A stretch of DNA of 64,000 nt from Burkholderiaceae bacterium (GCA_016710525.1 JADJVQ010000032.1:1-64000), one strand, 5' to 3'. Shown: positions 29,912 through 39,311, counted from the first letter of the stretch. Numbers and translations are program-made. Notes: generated by a model from the letters alone, not told the origin.

Positions 29912-30421
29912 TTACTGCCCGTCTTCACCGTCGGCCGGCTTGGCCTGGGCGGCCAGCGACTTGAGCAGTTCCGGGTCTTTCATGATCCGGTCGACGAGCT
30001 CTTCGGCCCCTGTCTTGCCGTCCATGAAGGTCACCAGGTTGGACAGCTGCTGGCGCGCCTCGAGCAGTTTGCGCAGCGGCTCGACCTTGTTGGCGATGGC
30101 CGCCGGCGAGAAGTCGTCCATGCTGTCGAAGGTCATTTCGACCGCGAGATTGCCTTCACCGGTGAGCGTGTTGGGCACCGAGAACTGCACCCGCGGCTTC
30201 ATCGACTTCATGCGTGCGTCGAAATTGTCGACGTCGATCTCGAGGAATTTCCGATCGGCCACCGCCGGCAGCGCCTCGGCAGGCTTGCCCGACAGATCGG
30301 CCATCACCCCCATCACGAAGGGCAACTGGATCTTTTTTGCGGCGCCGAACAGTTCGACGTCATATTCGATCTGGACACGCGGCGCGCGGTTGCGCGCGAT
30401 GAACTTCTGACTGCTCGACAT
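29912..30421 (-). CDS. tssB: T6SS contractile sheath small subunit TssB
   Basis: 169 residues, TssB (VipA) length. Motifs: QKFIARNRAPRVQIEYDVEL near the start, KIQLPFVMGVMADLSGKP, RKFLEIDVDNFDARMKSMKP and FDSMDDFSPAAIANKVEPLR. Binds TssC; its N-terminal helix of the partner is the ClpV target. Ribosome site (GGAGGAC) immediately upstream on the - strand. Confidence 0.96.
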   Translation of the reverse strand: MSSSQKFIARNRAPRVQIEYDVELFGAAKKIQLPFVMGVMADLSGKPAEALPAVADRKFLEIDVDNFDARMKSMKPRVQFSVPNTLTGEGNLAVEMTFDSMDDFSPAAIANKVEPLRKLLEARQQLSNLVTFMDGKTGAEELVDRIMKDPELLKSLAAQAKPADGEDGQ

Positions 30422-30511
30422 GATTGTCCTCCGAGGCGTTCAAGGCCGATTAAACAAGAGACCTGCGTAAACAGCACCGGGCATCCCCGGCGCTGGGTTT
30501 TACTGCGGATG

Positions 30512-31573
30512 CTAGTAACCAGATTCGCCGGTTCCGACCTGATCGGCGCCGGCAATCTTGGTGATGGAGTCCATGCCCTCTGGTGCCATCTCCTTCATGA
30601 TGTCGACGAAACTCATGGTCATCAGCCGCTGGGCACGCCGGATCAGCAGCGGCGCCGGATTGGTCGGTTCGTGCCGTTCGAGATACTCGCTGACTTTGCT
30701 CAGCATCCGCAGGACGTCGTCCCGGCTGCGGATCTCGCCGGAGATGCCGGCGGCCCGGGGAGCGCCGTCGCCGGCACCGCCGCCGGCCGATTCGATCGGG
30801 CCGTCGCTGGCGCCATCGTCGGACTCGCCGCCACCAACTGCCTGGGCCCGCAGGCGGGAGATCGCCTTGAGCCGGGTGAGCAGCATGGTCGCATCCGGCG
30901 TGTCGACACTGCCTACCGTGTCGCGCAGGAAAGCGAGCAGGCGCTCGAGACTGGCCAGGGCCGGGCCGACATGATCCGGTGCTCCGGCACGGGCGGCTTC
31001 GGCGAACATGCCTTCGATCTGGCTGCGCGACAGCGTCGCAGACTCCTGGGTGCCCTCGATCAGCTCGAGCGCGAGCTCGGCATCGCGCATCCGGCACGAG
31101 CCCAGGCCGCGTGCCGAAACCAGTTCGGCCCCGCGCAGATCGCGCAGGATGCCCTCGCCGCGCTGCATGCCTTCGCCGTCGGCCAGCATCGACAGCGCGC
31201 TCAAGCGCATGAACGGATCGTTGCCGTCGTCGGGATCGAGTTGCGGATGCACGTGATCCCACTGCTCGCAGGTGAGCCGGGCCAGCAGTTCGACCCCCTG
31301 GGCAAAGCCGGCCACGCCATCGGTGTGGCACAGCGCCCGGGTCAGCAGTCCCGCCACCCGCAGGTCACGGGTCCGATCGAGCAGCGCCAGCGACATCCGG
31401 CGGATTTCTTTCCAGTCCGGCTCTTCAGCCGGCACGATGGTGTCGCCAAACTGCTGCTCGGGCTTGCCTCGCGATGCGGTGTCGAGCGCGAGGAAATCCC
31501 CGTCGTACTCGAGATTCGGCCCGGCGGGTGCGTCATCGCCGAGGGGCAATGCCAGTGCATCAACGTCGATCAA
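30512..31573 (-). CDS. tssA: T6SS cap/assembly protein TssA
   Basis: 353 residues from a TTG at 31573, chosen because AGGAAGGAA lies 7 bp upstream and the product then begins like other TssA proteins (IDVDALALPLGDDAPAGPNL). An ATG 18 codons earlier is the alternative. The ImpA_N domain covers roughly residues 1-150 (EPDWKEIRRMSLALLDRTRD, QWDHVHPQLDPDDGNDP); the C-terminus ends in the RSRDDVLRMLSKVSEYLERH and NPAPLLIRRAQRLMTMSF module. TssA coordinates tube and sheath polymerisation. First core gene of the leftward structural operon. Confidence 0.92.
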   Translation of the reverse strand: MIDVDALALPLGDDAPAGPNLEYDGDFLALDTASRGKPEQQFGDTIVPAEEPDWKEIRRMSLALLDRTRDLRVAGLLTRALCHTDGVAGFAQGVELLARLTCEQWDHVHPQLDPDDGNDPFMRLSALSMLADGEGMQRGEGILRDLRGAELVSARGLGSCRMRDAELALELIEGTQESATLSRSQIEGMFAEAARAGAPDHVGPALASLERLLAFLRDTVGSVDTPDATMLLTRLKAISRLRAQAVGGGESDDGASDGPIESAGGGAGDGAPRAAGISGEIRSRDDVLRMLSKVSEYLERHEPTNPAPLLIRRAQRLMTMSFVDIMKEMAPEGMDSITKIAGADQVGTGESGY

Positions 31574-31734
31574 GTGCGGGTTCCTTCCTGAGCGCCGGAC
31601 GCGGCTCACCACTCTGTTGTTGTCCACCGATCCGGACGCGAAACGTCGAATCTAGTGAGGTTGGGCCGATCGGCAAATACTACTTTAGCCCGATGGCGAA
31701 TTGCTACCTCTTGCGTGACGCGATGGCCGGTGGA

Positions 31735-33051
31735 TTATCGAGGCTGAGCGCAACCGATGATGCGAAACTCGACACGACGGTCGATGGCGTCGCTCGCATC
31801 GTCACTGCCCGAGCCCACGAGGTTCTCGCGCGAACCGCGCCCGCTGGCCCGCAAAAGGGGCGCCAGTGCTGGCGCTTCGGCCTGAAGCTGGCGGCGCAGC
31901 GCGTTGGCGCGCTCCAGCGAAAGCTTGTCGTTGTACTCGTCCGAGCCCGATTTGCTGCTGTGGCCCTGCACGTCCACGCAGGTCCGGGCGCGTGCCAGCT
32001 GGGCGGCCAGCTGGCGCACCCAGAGCCGGTATTGTTCGACCAGACGTGAATCCGCCACAAAATCGGTCGAATTCACCCGGAACAGGAATCGGATCGAGAG
32101 GTTGTTCTCGGATAGCGCGACGGCCACGAGCTGCCCGAAACTGCGCTCGGCCTCGGCAACATTGCCCAATTTGAGGTGGGTGACATACAGGCCCGAGTAG
32201 GTCTTGAGGATCTTGCCGTCGCTTCGCGCCTCGGCGCGCTGGTAGAGACCCAGCGCAGCGCGGTGATCGTCGGCGGAAAACGCGGCTTGCGCGTCGGCCA
32301 GCAGCGCGGCCGTCGACAGGCGGCTGAACCAGACCGGATCGGCCGTCTCGCCGGGCGCAGCGCGGGCGGTGGCGATCTGGCCCTTGGCATAACTGTCGTT
32401 CAGGAAGACCGGACTGTCGGCAAACGAGGGCAGCGGCGCCATGTCGAGGTTGCGATCGGCGATCCAGGCCGAGGAGCTGGCAATCACCAGACCCGATCGG
32501 GCATCGGAGACGCTGGCGATCAGCCGATACTGCCGCGGCGACCCGCCTGCGGCCGACGCAGGCGGTCCCCTCACCCCGGCCTCGAAACTCAGCGCGCCGG
32601 TCACCACGAAGGCGGACGCATCCAGGTTGCCGGAAGTCAGAGCCGCCACCCGGATCGTCGGGTCGCGCGCGCCGATCCGCGCGACCAGAGCCTCCTGGGC
32701 ACGCTGCGTCGTTCGGGTGCCATAGCCGTTTTGCGCATCGATGAAGGGATCGATCACCGCCTGACGCACCGGTGGCGGCCCCTGCAGCCGCGAGACGACG
32801 GCGGCCACGCCCTGGGGCGCGGTCCGCGCGGTGTGCTGCTGGATCTGCGCGATCAGGTCGGCCGCGATGGCATCGACCCCGGCGGTGAGCTCGTACGCCT
32901 GCTCGCCCGGGTTCACCGGCGGGGGCGCCGGCGGCGGCGCCGCGCAGCCCGCCAGGGCGAAAAGGACCGACCAGAGGGCGCCGCAGGCCGGCATCCGAAC
33001 GCTCGCCGGCAGGCGGCTGGCGCACCATTGAAGGCAAATACCATGGGTCAT
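31735..33051 (-). CDS. OmpA-family outer-membrane lipoprotein, paralogue of the 8219 gene
   Basis: 438 residues from ATG 33051, which has a GGAGAG ribosome site; longer in-frame starts exist. Lipobox LAGC (Cys36), Pro-rich spacer, a beta-rich middle (VIDPFIDAQNGYGTRTTQRA), TPR-like helices and a C-terminal OmpA-like domain (CVDVQGHSSKSGSDEYNDKL, DDASDAIDRRVEFRI). This copy is read in a single frame, and supports the reconstruction of the split copy at 8219. Likely links the outer membrane to peptidoglycan near the secretion apparatus, but its exact role is not known. Confidence 0.85.
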   Translation of the reverse strand: MTHGICLQWCASRLPASVRMPACGALWSVLFALAGCAAPPPAPPPVNPGEQAYELTAGVDAIAADLIAQIQQHTARTAPQGVAAVVSRLQGPPPVRQAVIDPFIDAQNGYGTRTTQRAQEALVARIGARDPTIRVAALTSGNLDASAFVVTGALSFEAGVRGPPASAAGGSPRQYRLIASVSDARSGLVIASSSAWIADRNLDMAPLPSFADSPVFLNDSYAKGQIATARAAPGETADPVWFSRLSTAALLADAQAAFSADDHRAALGLYQRAEARSDGKILKTYSGLYVTHLKLGNVAEAERSFGQLVAVALSENNLSIRFLFRVNSTDFVADSRLVEQYRLWVRQLAAQLARARTCVDVQGHSSKSGSDEYNDKLSLERANALRRQLQAEAPALAPLLRASGRGSRENLVGSGSDDASDAIDRRVEFRIIGCAQPR

Positions 33052-33198
33052 CGAGACTCTCCGAACATCGCGCATCGTAAGCCAGAGCAACGCCCCTGGA
33101 CACGGCGGGAGCATCCCGGCTCCTCCGGGCCACGGGCGGCGTGGCGAACGACAGGGCTGCAAGGCCCCGCGCGGTGCAGCCCGCGCCGCGGCCGCACC

Positions 33199-33825
33199 CT
33201 ACTTTGGTGCAGCGATCGCCGGCAGGCAACCCTTGCCACGCAGGCGATCGATGTCCGCGGGGCCCAGCGTGCCCAGAGACAGTGCGACCAGTTCATCGCT
33301 GCACGCGGCACGGCCCGGCTCGGGACGTGCGCGCGGAGCCGCAACCGGCTCGCGCCCGCCGCCGTCCCTGCCGCCGGGCTCCTTGACCAGCGGATCGCGC
33401 CGGCCTGAATCCTTGCCGGACTCTTTCGGGCCCGGATCCCTGGCGGGCGGGTCTCTGGCGGGCGGGTCCTTGGCGGGCGGGTCCTTGGCCCCGGGATCCC
33501 TGGCGGCCGGATCGCGGCCCGAACCCTCCTTCGCGCCCGGCTCCTTGGGCGCAGAGTCGCGCGATGCGGGTTCCTTGCTCGAGGGTTCCTTGCTCGAGGG
33601 TTCCTTGCTCGAGGGTTCCCGCGCCGGCGGCGCAGCGGGAGAAGCAGCCCCCGCCGAGCCCTTCTTTTCGGGCACCACTTTCAGGGTGGCATTGGCGCCC
33701 GGCACCGCACCCAGCAGCGCGCAGGCGAGCAGTGCACGACAGACCGCGCGGGCCAGACGGTTCGCCGGACCCGCTGGAATGACTTGCGACACGCGATGCG
33801 TCGACGATGGCCAGGCCAGAGACAT
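33199..33825 (-). CDS. Exported low-complexity protein with DPPAK/EPSSK repeats
   Basis: 208 residues, no family recognised. A signal-like hydrophobic stretch (ARAVCRALLACALLGAVPG) is followed by a charged, Pro-rich repetitive segment: EPSSK units (about residues 70-84) then DPPAK/DPPAR and related units to about 150. A short C-terminal segment (CSDELVALSLGTLGPADIDR) with two Cys looks folded. It resembles a periplasmic spacer or linker protein. Position upstream of the T6SS structural operon suggests association, without proof. Confidence 0.6.
   Translation of the reverse strand: MSLAWPSSTHRVSQVIPAGPANRLARAVCRALLACALLGAVPGANATLKVVPEKKGSAGAASPAAPPAREPSSKEPSSKEPSSKEPASRDSAPKEPGAKEGSGRDPAARDPGAKDPPAKDPPARDPPARDPGPKESGKDSGRRDPLVKEPGGRDGGGREPVAAPRARPEPGRAACSDELVALSLGTLGPADIDRLRGKGCLPAIAAPK
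33571..33615 (-). repeat. Three perfect 15-bp tandem repeats
   Basis: TTCCTTGCTCGAGGG occurs three times in a row (plus-strand reading), encoding the EPSSK units of the exported repeat protein. Perfect identity at DNA level points to recent expansion. Confidence 0.9.
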
Positions 33826-33918
33826 GGCCGGATGGTACCCGCCGCACGCCGGCGGCTGCCATCGGCCTTAAGGAGGAGATGTGCGTCGCGCCGCGGCAGG
33901 GGCGCGGGCGTGCGCCGG

Positions 33919-33924
33919 TACAAT
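33919..33924 (+). promoter_or_regulatory. Candidate -10 box of pyrF
   Basis: TACAAT followed by GCG lies 31 bp before the pyrF start in the 129-bp region between diverging genes. No good -35 was seen at the right distance. Confidence 0.35.
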
Positions 33925-33954
33925 GCGCCCGCAGCAACACGAGGGGAGATCGGA

Positions 33955-34800
33955 TTGACGTTTGTTTCGATGTTGAGCAGTGCCTGGCAGCGCGCCGATT
34001 CCCTGCTGTGCGTCGGCCTCGACCCCGACCCGAAGCGGATACCCGCTGGGCTGCGCGCGCGGCCCGACCCTATTTTCGAGTTCTGCCGCGCCATCGTCGA
34101 CGCCACGGCCGACCTCGTCTGCGCCTTCAAGCCGCAGATCGCCTACTTCGCCGCCCAGGGGGCCGAGGACCAGCTCGAGGCGCTGATCACGCACATCCAT
34201 GCCCGCCATCCTGGCATCCCCGTGGTGCTGGACGCCAAGCGCGGCGACATCGGGTCGACCGCCGAGCAATACGCCCGCGAGGCCTTCGAACGATTCCAGG
34301 CCGACGCCGTGACGCTCAATCCTTACCTCGGCCAGGACTCGCTCGAACCCTACCTGCAATGGACCGATCGCGGCGTGATCCTGTTGTGCCGCACCTCCAA
34401 CCCCGGCGGGGCCGACCTGCAGTCGCTCGAAGTCGCGCCCGGCGAGCGCCTGTACGAGCGGGTGGCCCGACTGGCCTGCGAGCGCTGGAACCCCCATGGA
34501 CAAACCGCACTGGTGGTCGGTGCAACCGTTCCCCAGGAGCTGGCCCAGGTCCGCCGAATCGTCGGCGACATGCCGCTGCTGGTGCCCGGCATCGGGGCGC
34601 AGGGCGGCGACATCGACGCCACGGTGCAGGCGGGCCGACGCGCCGATGGACGGGGCATGATGGTGAGTTCGTCGCGGGCGATCCTGTATGCCGGCGACGG
34701 CGACGACTTCGCCGATGCCGCCCGCCAGGCCGCGCTGGACACCCGGGATGCCCTGCGTGCGGCCGTTCGGCGCTCATCGGGCACGTCCCCCCGCGGCTGA
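33955..34800 (+). CDS. pyrF: Orotidine 5'-phosphate decarboxylase
   Basis: 281 residues from TTG 33955 (ribosome site GAGGGGAG at 33941-33948). Last step of UMP synthesis: OMP to UMP plus CO2. Long-type (bacterial subfamily 2) enzyme: DSLLCVGLDPDPKRIP at the start, AFKPQIAYFAAQG, VLDAKRGDIGSTAEQYAREA containing the catalytic Asp-Lys-Asp set, and PGIGAQGGDIDATVQAG near the phosphate site. Upstream in-frame codons are unlike the family, so the TTG is preferred. Marks the right border of the T6SS locus. Confidence 0.95.
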   Translation: MTFVSMLSSAWQRADSLLCVGLDPDPKRIPAGLRARPDPIFEFCRAIVDATADLVCAFKPQIAYFAAQGAEDQLEALITHIHARHPGIPVVLDAKRGDIGSTAEQYAREAFERFQADAVTLNPYLGQDSLEPYLQWTDRGVILLCRTSNPGGADLQSLEVAPGERLYERVARLACERWNPHGQTALVVGATVPQELAQVRRIVGDMPLLVPGIGAQGGDIDATVQAGRRADGRGMMVSSSRAILYAGDGDDFADAARQAALDTRDALRAAVRRSSGTSPRG

Positions 34801-34894
34801 TTGACCGCCTCTGCCGCCATTCCTACACTGCAAGCTTCAGGCAGGGTCTCCCGGCTGCGGCCACCCGATCCGGCCGAATTCAACGGGAGCGAGT

Positions 34895-35584
34895 ATGCGG
34901 ATTCTGCTGGCCGAGGATGATCAGGTGCTCGCTGACGGGTTGTGCCGGTCGCTGCGCGGATCCGGCTACGCGGTCGACCATGTCGGCAACGGCAGCGATG
35001 CCGACTCTGCCCTTGCCCTGCATGAATACGACCTGCTGATTCTCGATCTGGGGCTGCCGCGAATGGCCGGTCTGGAGGTCCTCAAGCGGCTGCGGGCACG
35101 CAGCAGCGGCCTGCCGGTCCTGATTCTCACCGCGGCCGATTCGGTCGAGCAGCGGGTGCGCGGGCTCGATCTGGGGGCCGACGATTTCATGGCCAAACCC
35201 TTTGCCCTGACCGAACTCGAAGCCCGAGTGCGGGCGCTGGTCCGGCGCAGCATGGGCGCCAGCACGTCCCAGCTGCGCTGTGGCTCACTGGTGTACGACC
35301 AGGTCGGCCGGATGGCCTGGCTCAACGAGCAGCCGCTGGAACTGTCGGCGCGAGAGGTCGGTCTGCTCGAAATCCTGCTGCAGCGGGCCGGCCGCCTGGT
35401 GAGCAAGGAGCAGATCGTCAGCCACCTGTGCGAATGGGGCGAGGAAGTCAGCCACAACGCGATCGAGGTCTACATGCACCGGTTGCGCAAGAAGCTCGAG
35501 ACCGGCGGCAACGTGCGCATCGCCACCGTGCGCGGGCTCGGCTACTGTCTGGAACGCCCCGCCGACGTGAACGCCAGCGCATGA
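34895..35584 (+). CDS. OmpR-family response regulator (TctD-like)
   Basis: 229 residues. Receiver domain with acidic pair in LLAEDDQ, phosphoacceptor Asp51 in LLILDLGLP, Lys in FMAKPFALTE; winged-helix DNA-binding domain after residue 125 (LELSAREVGLLEILLQRAGR, VSHNAIEVYMHRLRKKLE, IATVRGLGYCLE). Overlaps the partner histidine kinase gene by ATGA. In relatives the TctD/TctE type controls tricarboxylate uptake; no transporter is in this window, so the target is unknown. Confidence 0.9.
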   Translation: MRILLAEDDQVLADGLCRSLRGSGYAVDHVGNGSDADSALALHEYDLLILDLGLPRMAGLEVLKRLRARSSGLPVLILTAADSVEQRVRGLDLGADDFMAKPFALTELEARVRALVRRSMGASTSQLRCGSLVYDQVGRMAWLNEQPLELSAREVGLLEILLQRAGRLVSKEQIVSHLCEWGEEVSHNAIEVYMHRLRKKLETGGNVRIATVRGLGYCLERPADVNASA

Positions 35585-37332
35585 ACGCACCGGGCCGCGA
35601 GGGGCTGCCGGCGGGCCGCCAGCCGGCGGCCAAGACGCCCCGACCGACCGGCTCGATTTTCCAGGACCTGCTGGCCACCCACGAATCCGGGCCGCACCTG
35701 CCCGACAGGCCCGCCGCGGCATCCGGACGGGCCAGCCAGTGGCCGGCCGCGCCCTCCGGCGCCGTCGAGCAGCGCTCCCTGTTCGGCGAAATTCTCGACT
35801 GGATGCTGGCGCCCCTGCTGCTGCTCTGGCCGCTGTCGGTGGCCGTCACCTTCGTGGTCGCCCGCTCGCTGGCCGACGCGCCATTCGACCGAGCTCTGGT
35901 CGATCATGCCAATGTGCTCGCCCAGCAGGCGCAGTCCTATATCGCCGGGGGCGTCCTGCCAGCCGCGCGCCAGCTGCGCGATCTGCTGCCAGCCGCCAAC
36001 GAAGGCTATGTGTCGTTCCAGATCACCGCGGCTGATGGCGAACTGCTGCGCGGTGAACCGGAGTTCCCGCCTCCGGCCCTGTACGACTTTCCGGAAGCCG
36101 GCGTGGTGAAGCTGCGCAACGACACCTTCCGCGGCGAGGAAGTGCGCGTCGCCTACACCTACGTCGAGCCGGAGGAGTTCTCCAGCGGGCTGACATCGGT
36201 GCTGATCCAGATCGCCGAAACCCAGGACAAGCGCGACCAGCTGGCCAACGAGATCATCAAGGGCGTGATCTTCCCGCAGTTCGTGATCCTGCCGCTGGCG
36301 GTCGGCCTGGTCTGGTTCGGCCTGTCGCGCGGGCTGTCGCCGCTGCAGCGTGTGCAGCAGCGCCTGCGCGACCGCCAGCCCGACGATCTCTCGCCGATCG
36401 ATCGCAGCGGCGTGCCGGCCGAGATCTCGCCGCTGGTCGACGCCTTCAATGAGCTGCTGTCTCGTCTGAACGATCGAATCGGCGCGCAAAAGCGCTTCAT
36501 CGCCGATGCGGCCCACCAGATGAAGACCCCGCTCGCCGGCCTTCGCACCCAGGCCGAACTGGCGCTGCGCGAGACCGACCCGGCCGAGGTGCGCCGCAGC
36601 CTGGAGCAGCTGGCCATCTCGTCGGACCGGGCCGCGCACCTGATCAGCCAGCTGCTGGCCCTGGCCCGCATGGAAAACCTGCGCGATGCGGCGCACCTCG
36701 AAGCCCTCGATCTGGCGCCGCTGGCGCGCTCGGTGGTGATGGAATGGGCGAACGCGGCGATCCGGCGCCGCATCGACTTCGGTTACGAGAACGACGACGA
36801 ACCGGCACCGGTTGCCGGCCATCCGATCCTGCTGCGCGAGCTGTTCAACAATCTGATCGACAACGCGCTGCGCTACACGCCCGACGGCGGGCGCGTGACG
36901 ATCCGGGTCCGCCGCGAAGAAGGCTGCGCGGTATTCGAAGTCGAGGACAGCGGTCCGGGCATCGCGCTGGCCGAGCGCAGCCTGGTCTTCGAGCGCTTCT
37001 ACCGGGTGCTCGATTCGCAAAGCGATGGCAGTGGCCTGGGCCTGGCGATCGTGCGCGAAATCGCCACCCAGCATGGGGCGCAGGTGACGATCGGCGGGCG
37101 CGATCCGTCAGACCTGGCGGAGCGCGCGGCGCCGCGGGCCGCCGGCAGGGGCGCCGTGTCTGAGGCGTCGGAATACGCCGCGCCGGAACACCTCGCCGCC
37201 GTTGTCGCTGCCGAGAACCGCGCCACGAGCAGTGCAGGCGACCCAGATGATTCGGATGGCGCGGGCTACGAAGCACCACGGCTGGGCGCCCTGATCACCG
37301 TAAAATTCCCGCCGATGGCGGGCGAGACCTAG
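35581..37332 (+). CDS. Sensor histidine kinase (TctE-like)
   Basis: 583 residues from the ATG overlapping the regulator's stop. Long cytoplasmic N-terminal extension (about 75 residues) precedes the first membrane helix (77-97) and a 2CSK_N-type periplasmic sensor (QSYIAGGVLPAARQLRDLLP), second helix about 229-249, HAMP-like linker, dimerisation domain with phospho-His in AAHQMKTPLAGL, and HATPase with NLIDNALRYTPDGG and GSGLGLAIVRE. An Ala/Asp-rich insert follows the G2 box before the final strand (LGALITVKFP). Partner of the adjacent regulator. Confidence 0.9.
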   Translation: MNAPGREGLPAGRQPAAKTPRPTGSIFQDLLATHESGPHLPDRPAAASGRASQWPAAPSGAVEQRSLFGEILDWMLAPLLLLWPLSVAVTFVVARSLADAPFDRALVDHANVLAQQAQSYIAGGVLPAARQLRDLLPAANEGYVSFQITAADGELLRGEPEFPPPALYDFPEAGVVKLRNDTFRGEEVRVAYTYVEPEEFSSGLTSVLIQIAETQDKRDQLANEIIKGVIFPQFVILPLAVGLVWFGLSRGLSPLQRVQQRLRDRQPDDLSPIDRSGVPAEISPLVDAFNELLSRLNDRIGAQKRFIADAAHQMKTPLAGLRTQAELALRETDPAEVRRSLEQLAISSDRAAHLISQLLALARMENLRDAAHLEALDLAPLARSVVMEWANAAIRRRIDFGYENDDEPAPVAGHPILLRELFNNLIDNALRYTPDGGRVTIRVRREEGCAVFEVEDSGPGIALAERSLVFERFYRVLDSQSDGSGLGLAIVREIATQHGAQVTIGGRDPSDLAERAAPRAAGRGAVSEASEYAAPEHLAAVVAAENRATSSAGDPDDSDGAGYEAPRLGALITVKFPPMAGET

Positions 37333-37353
37333 TGTTTTGTTTTGGAGAGCGAG

Positions 37354-38961
37354 ATGGTTCTGACCGAATCCTACGCGCGCGGCACGCTAGAGCCGGCGAT
37401 TCGCGACATCACCTTGGGCGCGCTGCTGGACTGGGCCGCGCAGACCACGCCCGACAGGACCGCACTGATCGCCGGCGTGACCGACCCGGCGGCCCGCCGG
37501 CAATGGACCTACCGTGAACTCCAGGCAGAGTCGCTGCGCGCCGCACGCGCCCTGCGGGCCCGTTTCCAGCCGGGGGAACGGGTGGCGATCTGGGCGCCCA
37601 ATATTCCCGAGTGGGTGATCATGGAATTCGGTGCGGCGATGGCAGGTCTGGTGCTGGTCACGGTCAACCCGGGCTTCCGGTCGGCCGAGGTCGAGTACGT
37701 GCTCAAGCAGTCGCGTTCGGCCGGCATATTCGTGGTGCCGGGCTTTCGCGGCAACCCGATGGTCGACACGGTCCAGGAACTCGCACCGCGCTGCCCGGAA
37801 CTGCGCGAGATCGTTCGATTCGACCAGTGGGAAGCCTTTCTCGCGTCGGGCGACGGATCGACGCTCGAACTGCCGCGCGTCCAGTCCACCGATCCGGTGA
37901 TGATCCAGTACACCTCGGGCACCACGGGCTTTCCCAAGGGTGCCCTGCTGACCCACCGCGGCCTGGTGAACAACGGCGCGCACACCGCCGACCGCATGGG
38001 CATCGCCGACGGCGACGTGCAGATCACCACGATGCCGCTGTTCCACACCGGCGGCTGCGTGCTGTGCGTGCTGGGTGCGGTGTCCAAACGGGCCACGCAG
38101 GTGCTGCTCGAGGCCTTCGATCCGGGCCTGGTGCTGGAACTGATCGCGACGTATCGCGGCAACGCGATGCTCGGCGTGCCGACCATGCTGATCGCGATGA
38201 TGGAACACCCCAGCTACCCCAGCACCGACCTGTCATCGGTGAAGGCGATCTGCTCGGGCGGCTCGACGGTGCCGGCCAGCCTGGTCACCCGGCTGGAGCA
38301 GACGCTGGGCGCCCAGTTCACCATCGTATTCGGGCAGACCGAGTGCTCGCCGGTCGCCTCGATGACCCACACCACCGACACGCTGGCCGACAAGGCCGGC
38401 ACGATCGGCCCGCCGATGCCGCACGCCGAGGTCAAGATCGTCGATCCGGCGACCGGGAAAACCGCGGCGCTCGGCCAGATCGGCGAGTACTGCACGCGCG
38501 GCTATCACGTGATGCTGGGCTACTTCGAGATGCCCGAAGCGACGGCCGCGGCGATCGATGCCGAGGGCTGGCTGCACTCCGGCGACCTGTGCGCGATGGA
38601 TGCGCGCGGCTACTGCACGGTCGAGGGCCGGCTGAAGGACATGATCATCCGCGGCGGCGAGAACGTTTACCCGCGCGAGCTCGAAGAACTGCTGTTCCAG
38701 CACCCCAAGGTCGGCGAAGTGGCGGTGGTCGGCCTGCCCGACGACAAGTGGGGCGAAGAGGTCGCCGCCTTCATCCGGCCCGCCCCCGGGGCCGTCATCG
38801 ACAAGTCCGAACTGTTCAACTACATGCGCGAGCACCTCGCCCCGCACAAGACACCCCGCCAGTGGTTCGTCGTCGAGGCGTTTCCGCTGACCGGGTCGGG
38901 GAAGATCCAGAAGTACAAGCTGCGCGAGCAGTGGTCCAAAGGCGGGTTCATCGCGTTGTGA
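37354..38961 (+). CDS. Acyl-CoA synthetase (AMP-binding, ANL family)
   Basis: 535 residues from ATG 37354 (ribosome site GGAGAG at 37344-37349). Forms acyl-AMP then acyl-CoA. Motifs: YTSGTTGFPKGALLTHRG (P-loop), GYHVMLGYFEMPEATAAAID, GWLHSGDLCAMDARGYCTVE, GRLKDMIIRGGENVYPRELE and the catalytic Lys region TGSGKIQKYKLRE. Most like medium-chain fatty acyl-CoA ligases (FadD3/AcsA2-like group), exact substrate not decidable. A GC-rich inverted repeat follows before the tRNA promoter. Confidence 0.9.
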   Translation: MVLTESYARGTLEPAIRDITLGALLDWAAQTTPDRTALIAGVTDPAARRQWTYRELQAESLRAARALRARFQPGERVAIWAPNIPEWVIMEFGAAMAGLVLVTVNPGFRSAEVEYVLKQSRSAGIFVVPGFRGNPMVDTVQELAPRCPELREIVRFDQWEAFLASGDGSTLELPRVQSTDPVMIQYTSGTTGFPKGALLTHRGLVNNGAHTADRMGIADGDVQITTMPLFHTGGCVLCVLGAVSKRATQVLLEAFDPGLVLELIATYRGNAMLGVPTMLIAMMEHPSYPSTDLSSVKAICSGGSTVPASLVTRLEQTLGAQFTIVFGQTECSPVASMTHTTDTLADKAGTIGPPMPHAEVKIVDPATGKTAALGQIGEYCTRGYHVMLGYFEMPEATAAAIDAEGWLHSGDLCAMDARGYCTVEGRLKDMIIRGGENVYPRELEELLFQHPKVGEVAVVGLPDDKWGEEVAAFIRPAPGAVIDKSELFNYMREHLAPHKTPRQWFVVEAFPLTGSGKIQKYKLREQWSKGGFIAL

Positions 38962-39051
38962 TCGCGCCGGGCGCGCCTCGGCCGGGCCGGCCCGGGCGCC
39001 CCCTTTGGAGTCGCGTGTTCATGGCCGATGCGACCGTTCGACACAGCCGCT

Positions 39052-39081
39052 TTGACAATCACGAGCGGCCTCCGATAGACT
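39052..39081 (+). promoter_or_regulatory. Sigma70-type promoter of tRNA-Met
   Basis: TTGACA (39052-39057), 18-bp spacer, TAGACT (39076-39081), 11 bp before the tRNA 5' end. A perfect -35 box directly upstream of the tRNA. Confidence 0.75.
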
Positions 39082-39092
39082 TCGGCCCCTTC

Positions 39093-39169
<77 letters not shown>

Positions 39170-39176
39170 GAAAAAT

Positions 39177-39211
39177 CAACGGGTTAACCCTCGCAAGGGG
39201 TTAGCCCGTTG
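39177..39211 (+). terminator. Terminator hairpin of tRNA-Met
   Basis: Stem of about 14 bp (CAACGGGTTAACCC with GGGTTAGCCCGTTG, one G-U) and loop of about 7, beginning 8 bp after the tRNA, followed by TCATTT. Confidence 0.7.
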
Positions 39212-39311
39212 TCATTTGCGCGCCGTGCCGCGCACGCCAGGCGCCGTTGGCGGGTGCACCGCATCGGGCAAGATGCCGGATCAGTCGCCCCCCCTTTCAG
39301 GCCGCTTCCCC

